Source of the DNA: Nymphaea colorata
Lineage: Eukaryota; Streptophyta; Magnoliopsida; Nymphaeales; Nymphaeaceae
Length of the DNA stretch: 64,000 bases
Reading direction: 5' to 3'
NCBI RefSeq assembly: GCF_008831285.2
Contig: NC_045141.1
Location: 17,780,106-17,844,105 of the forward strand
Shown here piece by piece: positions 12,004 to 22,969 of the stretch (positions are counted from its first letter, which is position 1; each line of letters opens with the position of its first letter). The notes under the pieces were generated by a model that was not told where the DNA came from, did no database searches, and saw only the letters and a list, made by a program, of their open reading frames with translations. The position numbers and the translations under genes are program-made.

Positions 12004-13135
12004 ATGGCGCCCATCTTCTTCCGTTCTTCGGTGAGCCTGCCCTTCCTGCTGGTGGCAGTGGCACTATGCTCGTTGCCAATTTCCTCTGCTGATGACGGCA
12101 TTGCAACCTTCTATACTGATACTAGTAAGTGCCGGACACCCATTTTAGTTTAAAGAAATCCAACATATATTAACATGTCATTCGTTTCTTCAACAGCATT
12201 CGCATGCGAGAACCAAGATCCAGGCACCAACTACGCTGCAGTCGGCCAATCCATGTACGATAATGGAGGAATATGCGGGAGGCAGTATTCCGTGTCTTGC
12301 ACCGGCGCTACCAACGAATCTCCTAATCCATGTAGAGGAGGGAGTGTAATCGTCAAGGTCGTGGATCTTTGTGAAAGTTGCGAATATGGGCACTTGGATA
12401 TCTCACAGGAAGCTTTCTCCACCATTGCCGACCTCGACGCAGGAGTCATCAAGATCAGCTATCAACCGTGAGTCTCCTTTCAATCAAAATCTCATATGCT
12501 CATCGCGTTTCTTCAAGAAGAGCTTTTTCTTCCCCATGCAAAGAAAATTATCGACCCTTACTTTGGTGTGAGAAATCTTGGCCAGGGCAGAGAGAAGAGA
12601 CAGGTCTGGGTTAAGTATAAGCAATTGCCATCACAAACTCAAAAAAGTTCTTATTTTCATATCGATGTTAATTTCATGATATTTTTCTTCATTTATATAT
12701 TGATGTTCCTTGAAACTTTAAAATTTTATACTACCCAATATTCTTTGGCTAAAATTTTCGATTCTGCTGCTCCTGTTCCGCAGCAAATCTCTTTGGAAGA
12801 GGGCAAGCCTCTAAGTCCAAGGTGTGCGATTATTATCACAATGGAACCAGAAGGGGATTCAAAACGTTTCCTAGCTACTAAATTTGCCCGTATCTTATAT
12901 ATACAAATAAAATAATATTATATTGAATTTTTTTATGAACGTAAAAGAGGTTTTAAAGTCACCGATACAAGCCTGATCCATACATGTATATGGCTTCCTT
13001 TTTTCCTGAGACCTGTGCTAACGATTTTTCAATTAATTACTAATTGTATCGGCGACCTCATGCAGTGATGGAATACTATTAAGCAGAGGCGTAAACGACT
13101 TTTTCGTCTGTTACAACCTACAATATAACAAATAA
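12004..13135 (+). CDS. Plant natriuretic peptide / EG45-like domain protein A, with unusual C-terminus
   Basis: This is a small secreted double-psi beta-barrel protein of the EG45/PNP family, expansin-like but lacking the C-terminal cellulose-binding domain. Members act in the apoplast in water, ion and stress responses. Exons: 12004-12124, 12197-12467 and 13066-13135. A signal peptide of about 29 residues is followed by the barrel with six cysteines (FAC, GICG, VSC, NPC, DLC, ESC) and the EAFSTIA and IKISY motifs. In genes B and C the third exon ends within four codons. Here the same acceptor leads to T-GAT-GGA, so the ancestral TGA falls out of frame and the protein gains about 22 residues (153 aa in all). 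If intron 2 is retained, the protein stops at 12471 (131 aa). Expression data would decide between them. Confidence 0.8.
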
Positions 13136-13142
13136 AATTGCC

Positions 13143-13148
13143 AATAAA
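13143..13148 (+). terminator. Polyadenylation signal, gene A
   Basis: AATAAA sits in a 3' block (CCAATAAA followed by CTTGCTG) that is conserved in genes B (17615-17620) and C (21694-21699). Confidence 0.55.
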
Positions 13149-13252
13149 AGCAGCTTGCTGCTGCTGCTGTTGAAGGCAGGTTACTAGCATCACCTTGCCT
13201 GTCTTATATGTAGTGCTCTTTGCTATCACGGAATATATAATGTGAAATAATC

Positions 13253-13287
13253 TCTCTCTCTCTTATATATATATATATATATATACA
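13253..13287. repeat. CT/TA microsatellite
   Basis: A CT run passes directly into a TA run, downstream of gene A. The TA tract near 17575-17600 in gene B's 3'UTR is a comparable case. Confidence 0.85.
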
Positions 13288-13912
13288 CCCCTCCAAACTT
13301 CTTCAACTTGGGAAGATACGAAGATACGAGGTCAAAATGTTTCCGTCATGTCAATGTTTCCGTCTTTCACCCTGCCCCCAGGTTCTAGGTCTGCTTGATT
13401 TGGGTAGTAAGCAGGACATGTGGCAATTGAGCGTTTTACATCCATTAATTTGTAGCCCAAAAGAATAGTGCCTATTAAGAATCAAACTAACAACCATACT
13501 TTCACTGACGCTAGGGCTTTAATTCCCAAGATCCTTAAAACTTTTACTAACAAAAAGGGAAGCCAAGAGCTTTATTACAGTACACAAAAAACAGTGGACA
13601 GAACCTTAACAGAATCAGTTCTGGACTCCGGAAATTAACAAAGCTCAGCACGGAAACTCAAAACCTCAAAAAGGGTTGACAGGGGCAGCTGTAATCTCGA
13701 CCAGTCCATGTCCGTTTCTTTCACTGCTCTGCGGGGAAACGAGAAACCACACTTAAGAAATGGAACAGTTGATCGTGTAGTAGTCTTTCCTTCATTCCTC
13801 GCATATAACAGCATCTCTTTCGAATGGCACTTTTCCTTTTTAGAAAAGTCTATGGTAGCAGTAAAGGAGCACGACTCAGGATACGAAAATTTTTGGTAAC
13901 AATGCATTATAT

Positions 13913-14546
13913 CATCAATTAGTGCTTGTTGGACTCATAGGAGTGGTGGCAGGTTTCACAGCTTCAAGCTTGGCACATTTCAGAACATTGCGAATATACG
14001 ATTTTTGAGATAACATTATCTCTTTGCCTTGGCAAATAACGTCGATCCCAAGAAAGTGTGAAAGAAGTCCAAGATCCTTAATAGAAAACTCTTTCTTTAG
14101 TTGGTTAATAACTTGTTGGATTGCCTCATGAGATGATCCTGTAATTATGAGATCATCGACATAAACTATAAGATATACCATGTTGGCTCCTTGATTTAAT
14201 ATAAAAGGGGAGGAGTCAGATTGTGAGTCCTTTAATCCTTTTGCAATTAAAAATTCACTTAGGCATTGATACCATGCCCTTGGGGGTTTCTTAGGCCCAT
14301 AAAAAGCTTTATCAAGTTTGCATACATAATCTGGATGGATGATTGGGATCTTGGTATCCCTAGTTGATGCATATACACGTCTTTTGTAATAAGACCATTT
14401 AAGAAGGCATTGTTGAATTCAAGTTGATGAAATAGCCACCTATATTGTGTGGTGAGAACAAGAAAAACCCCAACTGTTAGTTGTTCTAACCATGGGGCTA
14501 AAAGTCTTGTATAGTCTATTTTAGCCTCTTGCAGGTACCCTTCCAC
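13913..14546 (-). pseudogene. Broken Ty1/copia reverse transcriptase fragment
   Basis: On the - strand, two out-of-phase reading blocks match the copia reverse transcriptase. The upstream block (14546-14259) has FNNAFLNG, a variant of the usual D-V-K-N-A-F-L-N-G, then a YGxK-like segment. The downstream block (14181-13915) has YVDDLIITGS and DLGLLSHFLGID. A frameshift separates them. Gag, protease, integrase, RNase H and LTRs are missing. It is unrelated in position to the intact element at 27-32 kb and much older. Confidence 0.85.
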
Positions 14547-14559
14547 TACTAGACCGGCC

Positions 14560-15171
14560 TAGACTGGCTTTCAGCAAGAAAGAGATCCATCAGCACTTCG
14601 TTTGATGCTACAAACCTACTTAGATCCAATAATATTCTAGTGGGATTGAGCAGGGACTAAGTGCGATGTTTTATGATCTCACAAAGCTTGAAACCCTTGA
14701 TCCATGGTGTTCTTAGGGCAAGATTGCTATAATTAGTCAACACATTGAGCGAGCTGGTCAAAGGCGCAACCCGTTTCCTCAAAGTGACTAATCCAAACAA
14801 GGTTATATGGCTAAGAAGATACGCTGATTGAATCTAGATGATCCCTACTGCGAAGAGGGTCAAGGACTCGAGTTACTGACTATTTAGTCATATTTAATTG
14901 GCTACTTAATTCAGTGGATTTTAACAGTACAGCCGACGAATTTCGGTTCTTGGACATGGCAAAGGAAATACGAGACTTCCTGCATGAAGTTTACGAAAAA
15001 GATAACCTAGATAGAGTAGTGTATCAACTGCAACAAGAAATAGCCGGATACAAAGAGGACAAAAACAATTTGTATGAAAGAAAATTATTTGATGAACAAT
15101 AGAGCACATTTGGCTAATTTTGTAGCAGACACTACTATGTTATGCATTTTACTTTCACTATATCATGTGCT

Positions 15172-15178
<7 letters not shown>
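14560..15178. other. Unassigned spacer
   Basis: No recognisable gene. A 62-codon open frame at 14914-15102 has no family resemblance and no matching splice context. Confidence 0.4.

Positions 15179-15225
<47 letters not shown>
15179..15225. repeat. (CT)n(CA)n compound microsatellite
   Basis: An uninterrupted CT run is followed by a CA run. A shorter CT/CA tract with similar flanking words (TGCATGTGCACG-like) occurs near 6670-6740. Confidence 0.9.
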
Positions 15226-15319
15226 TTTGTGCATGCACACACGAAAGATAAATGCACGTGCAAGCGCTTAAGTTCCAAGATAAAAAAAAGTTTCATGGAA
15301 CAATTTCACTCTGAGGCCA

Positions 15320-15710
15320 TAGGGATGCCAATATATCCAATATGGATCAGATATCCAACCATACTATCTTAAAAAATTAGGATATGAAAAAAAATGATAT
15401 AAGTAATTAGATCAGATTTGGATTTAAGTAATGACATCTGATCATATTTGTATTCAGATATGAATTGGATTTAGGTTTAAATAACTATCTTACATTTAAT
15501 GTTCTTACATTTTCAAAATCAGTCAGATTCAGTTCAAAATTCAGATATGAATGTAAAAATTGGGTTCGGATTATGTAATCGGATCTCACATTCAGATTCA
15601 AACATGATTTTTCATTATTTGCATTCAAATCTAAATATGTAAATATCCAAAATAATGGATACAATTAAGGGTATATTATATTCAAATCAGATTAGTTTAC
15701 ATCAGCCCTA
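15320..15710. mobile_element. MITE-like repeat, GGATGTCAA family (worn copy)
   Basis: It starts TAGGGATGCCAATATATCC and ends with a worn inverted version (GTTTACATCAGCCCTA). The interior is rich in ATCAGAT/ATTCAGAT words, as in the better preserved copy at 49429-49780. No clean target duplication was seen. Confidence 0.55.
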
Positions 15711-16309
15711 TGTTGGGCAGAGCAAGAGGCCTAATGAAAAAAAAAATTAAAAATTATATTTCAGCCATTGTTAAAAGTTTGAAACTACAGTTCATCTCCC
15801 TAATGAAAAATCCTAGCTCCGTCCCTATTCCTATGTGAGGGTAGAGGTTCATCGCTTGTGAATGGATCTCAACGCACTGAGAGAATTAAGTGGCGATTTA
15901 TGCACTTTAAATCTAAATTCTAGACATCATCGTCAGCTTCATTATTAAGCTTGGACCTTGTGGAACACGATGTCCAATCTTTGTGGCCTACGTTGACTGT
16001 GACTTTTGGTCAGTGCCCCCGATTAATTTCCCATGATAATGCATGTGACTTGTTAGCAAAAGGCCCAAGCTGGTTATGTACATTGTATGAATTTTTTAAA
16101 CGACTCTCGTAAAGGAAAAGCAAAACTTTTTATAAGGAAAAGAAAAAAAAAATGAAGTAAAGGACATTGTTTTTTGAGTAATTATTAAAATGCCCTTCAT
16201 TTGGTGCATACAGGTTGCGTGCATCTAACGGCGCACATAACTCACTTTCATGTGAAGCAGGCAATTTCCTGACTTGCGTGGAGCAGGTGCATGGTTTCCC
16301 AATCGCGTG

Positions 16310-16423
16310 GGGGCCATACAATTGACTGACTTGGGTCAGTGCCTACATCGAAATGAATGTGAGTAGGTCCCCTCGATCCTTGTATGGAAGCAGCAAAAGA
16401 CCTTGCCTTTGCCCCTATATAAA
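16310..16423 (+). promoter_or_regulatory. Promoter of natriuretic-peptide-like gene B
   Basis: A TATATAAA box at 16416-16423 lies 77 bases before the ATG. The shared module (GGGCCATACA, ATTGACTGACTTGGGTCAGT) occupies about 16311-16343. A second shared block, AAATGAATGTGAGTAGGTCC, follows. Both blocks occur in gene C, and weaker forms in decayed copy D. Confidence 0.6.
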
Positions 16424-16492
16424 GCAGGCAATCCCCTGGTCCTTGACATAGAGAAAGTCAGTACCCAGTTATCCTATATGCTTCTCTAAGTC

Positions 16493-17557
16493 ATGGCCAT
16501 CTTCTTCCCTTCTTCTGTTCAGCTGCCCTTCCTCATGGTGGCAGTGGCACTCTGCTTCTTGCCAACCTCCTTTGCTCGTGAAGGCGTTGCAACTTGGTAC
16601 CCTGGTGGTTCTTGTAAGTGTAGCAACCAAATTAGATGGACGTATTCTAGATTGCCAAATCTTCAAATTTTTGCCCTTCACTGCATAATGAAAAAGAACG
16701 GGCTTCTCTGGGTTGACATGTATGACTGTCAATCTGATTTCTCTAGCTTCAGTTTCTGCTTTTATATGTTTATGTACCAAATTTGAATTGTTACTGTACT
16801 TTTAAAGTTAACCAACCATTTAATAGGACCATGTTAAAGAAAACAAAGAGAAAAAAGCTATGAATATTTTTATCATTTATTACTAGTTTATATATATATA
16901 TTTTTAAAATTTTTCTCTACTTGCTTCAGATGCATGGCCCTGGTGACAAAGCTCGATAACTTTAAATAGATACGGTCATTATTCATTTACTATATATATA
17001 TATATACAAAAGAGATCAAATATTTAAGAAACATGTAATTCGTTTTCTTCTACAGCATTTGCGTGCGAGAACGAACAACCAGGAACCATGTACGCCGCAG
17101 TTGGCCCGTCAACGTTCCAAAATCGAGCAGCATGTGGGAGGCGTTACTCCGTAACTTGCATCGGCGGTACCAACGCAGTTCCTCACCCATGCACAGGTCG
17201 GAGTATGACCGTCACGGTCGTAGACCGTTGTGAAGGTTGCGAACCTGGCCACTTGGATCTCTCTTATGATGCCTTCGCCGCCATTGCCAATCCCGACGCC
17301 GGAAGAGTGAGGATCAGATACCATCGGTGAGATACAATTCCTTCCCATCAAAGGATACATGCTCGGCGTTTTAATTTTCTCCTCTTCCCGATTAACTCCA
17401 AAATTTTGTGCTAACCATCATACTTAGTCAACCAACTACGAGACTTTTTTATTATATAAACTAATAATTGGTTGTGTAGTAACGTGTACCTTCTTTTGTT
17501 CCTCATAAGATTTGTGCTAACGATTTCTTGATGTATTATTCTTGCAGGGTTTACTAG
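16493..17557 (+). CDS. Plant natriuretic peptide / EG45-like domain protein B
   Basis: This is a second tandem copy. Exons: 16493-16613, 17056-17326 and 17548-17557, giving 133 aa. A signal peptide (to about residue 28, ending SFA) precedes a single EG45/PNP barrel with six cysteines (FAC, AACG, VTC, HPC, DRC, EGC). The protein ends IRYHRVY. Intron 1 is 442 bp, against 72 bp in gene A, and contains TA tracts. Reading through the second donor would stop at 17330 after the same arginine, so the splice adds only V-Y. It is predicted to be secreted to the apoplast. Gene B is closer to C than to A in the PGTMYAAV and TCIGGTN regions. Confidence 0.88.
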
Positions 17558-17559
17558 GC

Positions 17560-17568
17560 ACGATGCAT

Positions 17569-17600
<32 letters not shown>

Positions 17601-18870
17601 CAAGTAATATTGCCAATAAAGGCATCTTGCTGCTGCTGTTGACGGCTGATTACTACGTTACCCTCACCATGCCTGCAGTCAGTAGCTAGATACTTCGACT
17701 AGATTCACTACTAAAGTTGTACTGTTGCTATTTGCTATTCGCGAATATATCGCGCTCCTGAAATAAACGGTGTGTTAGTTTTCTCTCTCTCTGATCCAGA
17801 TCTGAGCAAAAAACCTGCAGTGACCAAGCCTCCCAGGAGCATTTGCTAGCCAAAAAGAAGTGCAAAAATAAGCATTAATGAAATTACGATATACAAAAAC
17901 CGGTCTCCAAAAACAAGCTCAAATCTAGAAAAGACTACGCAACTGTGCTCCCATACAGTATATTTCGGAAATGATGACGCTGTCTTCGAGTAGAAGCTGC
18001 AAAGAAAGTGGTGCTGCTGCTTCTCACAACGACAAATTTGGCATTATTAACAACGAGCAAACATCAGTGATGGTAAATGTATTAGTGACACTTTTTCTTC
18101 ATGATGAAGCTCCGCAATTGCACGGACGTTTCGATTCAACATCAGAGTTGCTCTATGTATCCCAGTGTCGGTGTTTCGGTTATATGCTTTACTGATTAGT
18201 AATATTAGAAGAAGTGGATGAAGGCGAAACTAAAGATGTTATCTATTAATTATACGGTTAATGTGACTTCCACCAAAAACAAATTACAAGCAACTATGAT
18301 TACAAATAAATTATAAAAGATATCTCTGAGGAAGTTTTCTTCTGCAAGATGAACTTCACTTCGTCAACTACGGACGCATCTCTGGAGGATAATGGCTTAG
18401 AGAGTGCAGCGAAGTGACAACAGCTACCACATATGCATGTTGCAGGTTCTGAATTATTGGCATTAACTGGCTACAATACAGGTCCAGAGCATATCACTTA
18501 GTTTCCTTGCTTCAAATTCTAATTTGTTAAGAGTTAGTTGAGGCTTGAGCTACTCTTCCTCTGACACCAGTTCCCGAACTGTTTCATAGCACAAAAAAAA
18601 ACAAGCAAATCCAAATGAACTATAAAGACTGAAGCCCCTCCCCCTTCACCTCTAAGGTCAAGGGCTAGAGTGAGACAACCATCAAGGAAGCGCTGCAATG
18701 AGAGAACGTTGGTGGGCATGAAATGGATACCTGAAGCGTCAATGGGTGGTTGTGAACGGTACGTCGAGTGATAGAGGGACGACGACAGTGGGGCAAGGGA
18801 ATGGTTACTTGAGTTTTACAAACTCAACTCAGTTTGTAATTCTCCGAATAAAACGACTGTAGTTTCTTAG
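17560..18870. other. 3' flank of unit B and spacer
   Basis: A TA microsatellite (about 17575-17600), the AATAAA at 17615 and about 350 bp of sequence matching the 3' flank of unit C (for example CGGTCTCCAAAA at both) are present. The rest to about 18870 shows no supported gene. Confidence 0.5.
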
Positions 18871-20579
18871 TAGCAAGATTGGAGGGTTTGTGGAATCTAG
18901 TTTATAAAACTTGTTCCCTAAGCATCAAGGATTACAATTTTGGAACAATTATATTTGATAATTGAATTTGCTTCATGAAAAAGGAAATTTCATTCTTATA
19001 TTGTCTCTTTTGGCCAGGTGATGAGCGAGGTTTTAAGGGATATTAATGGACCTTTCGTAGAGTACAGAGCTAGCGATGGCTCGACCTTATACTTACCCAA
19101 CCTAATTTACCTGGTTTTCCTTCAGCCATTGGCGCAACCTCAATGAGTCCAAATCTTTTCCCCTACATTCTGGACCAAACGTGTGTCATCTTTTTCCCTA
19201 CATTCTAGACCATCAATATATATTGATGTCATCCATATTACGTAGTCAATATGACGCCACCGGCCAAGGACCATTTATGAGACAATGTGTAAGATTATTA
19301 GACATCTCATGAATCCATAATTGACTTGTAGCATACTGCGAATTGGTAACCAACCACTAAAGGTATGTGACCCTTGTTGGCTAGTCGGGACATTAATGAG
19401 AATGGGTTGCTATTCAGGAGGTATGTTTGCATGGCCATAAGCGTTTACGATAAATTTTTCATTCTTGTAAAGTCCCATTTTCGCATCCAGAAATTCAACC
19501 CGCGGCAGAAGATCTAACGGTTTTGAACCCTAGATCAGATCAGATCAGATCAGATCAAATAAAATCTTTCTGGTTAAAATTCTGAGAAGATTATTAATTA
19601 AAAGGACAGCCCTGAAGAGTGATTACACGGATTTCGTGTACCAATAGCAGAAAGCGAAAATCCTAGCTAGGCCTACCAACATGGTGGAACGTCTACGAGT
19701 AATCTCCTCTTTTGCCCTATACAAGGCAACAAAACGTTTCCCTCTGTGCGTCTTTTTCTTGCCCACTTAAAGACAAGAGAAAAAATCAGTAGTCCTGTAA
19801 CAATCAGTTGAGAATAATTTTACGCACAAAGAGAATATGCTCAAAATTAATAACCGTGTAATTGCAGTTAATTAGTAAAGATAGCAGCAGGAAACAGACC
19901 ACAGCCTGCAAAATGAAGAATTACGAGGAAGATAATCACAGCGGAGGGATGAATTCTGTCATGGTGGAAGCAAAGAAACGAACCATAAACCAAGTAAATA
20001 AAGAAAGGAGGGGTAGACAGTAATGAAGGTAGAAGAATATTGGTACCCTTCATTTAGTACAGGTTGGGTACCTTGAGAACAGTTCATTTGGCACATGTTG
20101 GCATTCCTGGGTTCTCCCTGGTCTTGAATGGGCCAGAGAGATATACCGGATTTGATGGTCGGAATAAGCCAAACTAGCGACAAAATCAGGCAATAGAAAC
20201 TCACAATAAGAGATATCTTGGATATTATCGTTTATGTGGCTCGGTGAGATAGACATGCATGGAGGATGAGGAAGAGCACATGTGAACCCATAAAATGTAA
20301 TTACCCCATGGACGTACGGACATTTTTTCGCTTTTTTTTTTTTCCCGAGGTAAACCTGCTGGGAGAGGGGCTCCCTTCCCTTGCCATTGAAAAAGAATAA
20401 GAATGACAATGCAAGCTGAACAAAGACCATCAGAACAGAAAGAGAAACTTAGATTCCTGGGAAGAAGATAGTTCATTTCCAATCTCTTGGTCAGAAATTT
20501 ATGGTAAAAGAGAGACTACATTTACCGAGCCCAATAAATATGAACCCTTCTTCCGGTCACATGGTTTTCCAATCTGTCG

Positions 20580-20709
20580 GCCCCATATTGACTGACTTGG
20601 GTGAGTGCCATATCAATAATTTCCATTAGAAATGAATGTGGGTAGGTCCCAAGCCACCATCCACTCACGGAAGCAAAAAAAATCTTGCCTTAACTTGCTC
20701 CTATATAAA
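20580..20709 (+). promoter_or_regulatory. Promoter of natriuretic-peptide-like gene C
   Basis: A TATATAAA box at 20702-20709 lies 85 bases before the ATG. The shared module (CCCCATATTGACTGACTTGG) is at 20581-20600, followed by AAATGAATGTGGGTAGGTCC. The spacing between module and TATA is close to that in gene B. Confidence 0.6.
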
Positions 20710-20786
20710 GCAGGCAGCTCCCCTTGGCCCTTGACATATAGCAAAGAGAGAATACAATCATACGTATATTCTTCTCCAAGAAAATC

Positions 20787-21659
20787 ATGGCCATCTCTTT
20801 TCGTTCTTCTGTAAGCCTGCCTTTCCTCCTTGTGGCAATGGCACTCTGCTTCTTGCCCATTTCCTTTGCTCGTGAGGGCGTTGCAACTTTCTACCACGAT
20901 ACCAGTAAGTGTCGCCACCATTAACCTCATGCGTGGTCATCCCTTCATATATGCCCATGTTTCTTATTCCCTTTGGCAACAATTGTGTGGAATGGTGTTT
21001 CATGAATCTGCTTCATTTTTATTTTTGAAACAATAATAATGTGTTACTGTTTTCAGCGTATCGGAAGCAATATTGTGCATCCGGATGATGAATTAGGTCC
21101 TAATAATGAATCCATATAAAATCAGGGGGTCAAGCATAGTTAAGCAAATTTCATAATTAATTGTCAACAATTTCAAGAGTGAGAGACCATATAGAATTCT
21201 GCAGGGAGAACCCCACGGCAGGCATCAATGTTGTTCCGATGTAAGTAACGTTGGTTTCATGATCCACAGTGTTCGCGTGCGAAAACCAACAAGCAGGAAC
21301 CATGTACGCCGCAGTGGCACCTTCAACGTTCCAAAATCAAGCAGCCTGTGGGAGGCGCTACTCCGTGACTTGCATCGGCGGTACCAACGGAGCTCCTCAT
21401 CCATGCAGAGGTGGGAGTGTGGAAGTAACGGTCGTGGATCTCTGTCCAAGTTGCGAACCTGGGCACTTGGATCTCTCTAGGGAAGCTTTCTCCACCATCG
21501 CCGATCCTGACGCTGGAAAAGTCAGGATCAGCTACTATCGGTGAGACATGATTTCTTTCTAGGTTATACACAAACTAATTGTGTAGAAATGCATACCTTC
21601 TTTCGTTCCTGAGATTTGTGCTAACGATTTTCTTGATGTATTATACGTGCAGTATCTGA
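20787..21659 (+). CDS. Plant natriuretic peptide / EG45-like domain protein C
   Basis: This is the third tandem copy. Exons: 20787-20904, 21270-21540 and 21653-21659, giving 131 aa. Residues 1-28 (ending PISFA) are a signal peptide. The barrel has six cysteines (FAC, AACG, VTC, HPC, DLC, PSC) and family motifs such as RGGSVEVTVVDLC and HLDLSREAF. The protein ends ISYYRI followed by TGA. The terminal exon contributes only the end of R, then I and the stop, the family's usual short last exon. It is the best preserved of the cluster relative to the family pattern. Confidence 0.9.
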
Positions 21660-22189
21660 TCAGCACGGCGCGTATATATCAAGTAATATTACCAATAAAG
21701 ACAGCTTGCTGTGCGCTGTTCACCGCTGGTTCCTAACATCACCGTGGCTGCAGAATCAGTGCTACTACTTGTACTAGCTACTAGAATCAGTACTACTTGT
21801 ATGTTGTACTCTTGCTATCTGCTATCCCAAATATATGGTGTGGAGTAATAGATGCATTCCTCTCTCTCACTCTCATTCTCTTCTTGGAGCAAAAACCTGC
21901 AGCGGCCATGCCTCCGCAGAGTTTTTATTATCAAATGACGGTCTCCAAAACGAAGCTTAGAAAGAAGCTCATAATCTAAGAAAAATTATACGACCAACAA
22001 CACTGTACACCGTTATCTCAAACAATCAGACCCGCCTAAACAAGCACTCTCCACTTCACCATCCATCTGCGCACGCATGTCAGGGTAGCGGCAATCTTAT
22101 TTGCCTTCGCCCGTCATTCATGTGGCAAGTTACCCGTTTCTTGCTGAGCAGAAAATGTGAGAATTACATTTTACAGGTCGGCCTGCGTA

Positions 22190-22380
22190 CGATCTTTAAG
22201 CCCTTCTCTTCCGCCATATTACAAATTCGGAAAAGTAGATGGGGGCCATATATATGTGAGGAAAAGGACACATGAATCCTGTAATATTATCTGCGCCCGT
22301 GGTGGGTCTTCTCTTCCCCTTTTTATTCCGATGCGCCTTTAAATTAATGAATATCAGTTTACTGTCTAAGCCTGGTTCTA
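22190..22380 (+). repeat. Start of decayed unit D
   Basis: ACACATGAATCCTGTAAT and CCGATGCGCCTTTAAATTAA match the 11600-11690 stretch upstream of gene A (ACACATGTAAACCTGTAA and CGATGCACCTTTTATTAA). This marks a further copy of the duplicated unit. Confidence 0.5.
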
Positions 22381-22624
22381 GTTATACGCACTATAATCTT
22401 TGTTAAGCAATGTTCCTTTCAATGCCTGTATAGTTGGCACTACCTTGATTTATATCAGAAATGAGAAATGTCGATGTAATGAAACAGAGGGCTGAAAGAT
22501 ACATAAATTAGACAAGTTCTAAAACATTTTAAAGTAAAAGATACGTTAATTGCTAGCTAATAATTACTGGGGAAGACAAACGATCTTAAATTAATCTAAA
22601 CTCTAGAAAGCATAGTAGCATACG

Positions 22625-22830
22625 TCGTAAGGGCGTTTATGTCATTGTTTTGCTTTGCGGGGCTTGCCCTAAGTATATAAGGGCACTGTTTTGGTTTGTA
22701 CTCTGTAATTCTTTTGTGATGGTGAAAACTGCTTTGTGTGGCAGCCGTAGATGAAAGAGTACGTTGTTTTTTAACCACATAAACTGTGTGTGTCTCATTC
22801 TCTTATTTTGTTTTATATTTTTAAGGTGTA
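22625..22830 (+). mobile_element. Possible degenerate copia solo LTR
   Basis: The order of signals is LTR-like: TATATAAGGG, then TCTGTAATTCTTTTGTGATG, then GCAGCCGTAGATG, TTTTTAACCACATAAA and CTGTGTGTGTCTCA. The last parts parallel GTGGATGTAGGC, CCGAACCACGTA and TCTGTGTGC in the LTRs at 27-32 kb. The boundaries and target duplication are not visible. It lies inside unit D and may have helped break it. Confidence 0.4.
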
Positions 22831-22969
22831 TGAACTCTTCTTTTGTTTTCTCTTTTCTCCCTGCATTAAAAGAGTGTGAGGGAGCCTCTTTCCTAATACC
22901 ATAATCACCTCTACCATCAAGTTTGGACCTCTCTTGATGTTATTTTGAGGTTCACAATTTTTTTATCAC

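Larger units (their letters stand above)
7690..13230 (+). repeat. Local duplication unit A (carries natriuretic-peptide-like gene A)
   Basis: Ordered blocks here match blocks in unit C (18870-22010). Examples are 7700-7890 with 18880-19020, 8695-9050 with 19095-19440, 10250-10520 with 19490-19745, 10690-10850 with 19790-19940, 11410-11640 with 20080-20310, and then the gene and its 3' flank. The matches are interrupted by insertions such as the MITEs at 8.1, 9.7 and 10.9 kb, which explains why unit A is longer. Similarity was judged by eye. It indicates an old segmental tandem duplication. Confidence 0.7.
18870..22010 (+). repeat. Local duplication unit C
   Basis: This is the partner of unit A (see that entry for matched blocks). 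It lacks the 8.1, 9.7 and 10.9 kb MITE insertions. GATCA-type short tandem units occur at about 19533-19557. The downstream part matches unit B. Confidence 0.7.

Noticed and set aside
12496..12915. 139-codon open frame inside intron 2 of gene A
   Set aside because: It lies between conserved splice sites, becomes low-complexity and has no counterpart in genes B and C.
13029..13229. 66-codon frame on - with a glutamine run
   Set aside because: It is the reverse of the CTG-rich 3'UTR shared by the EG45 genes.
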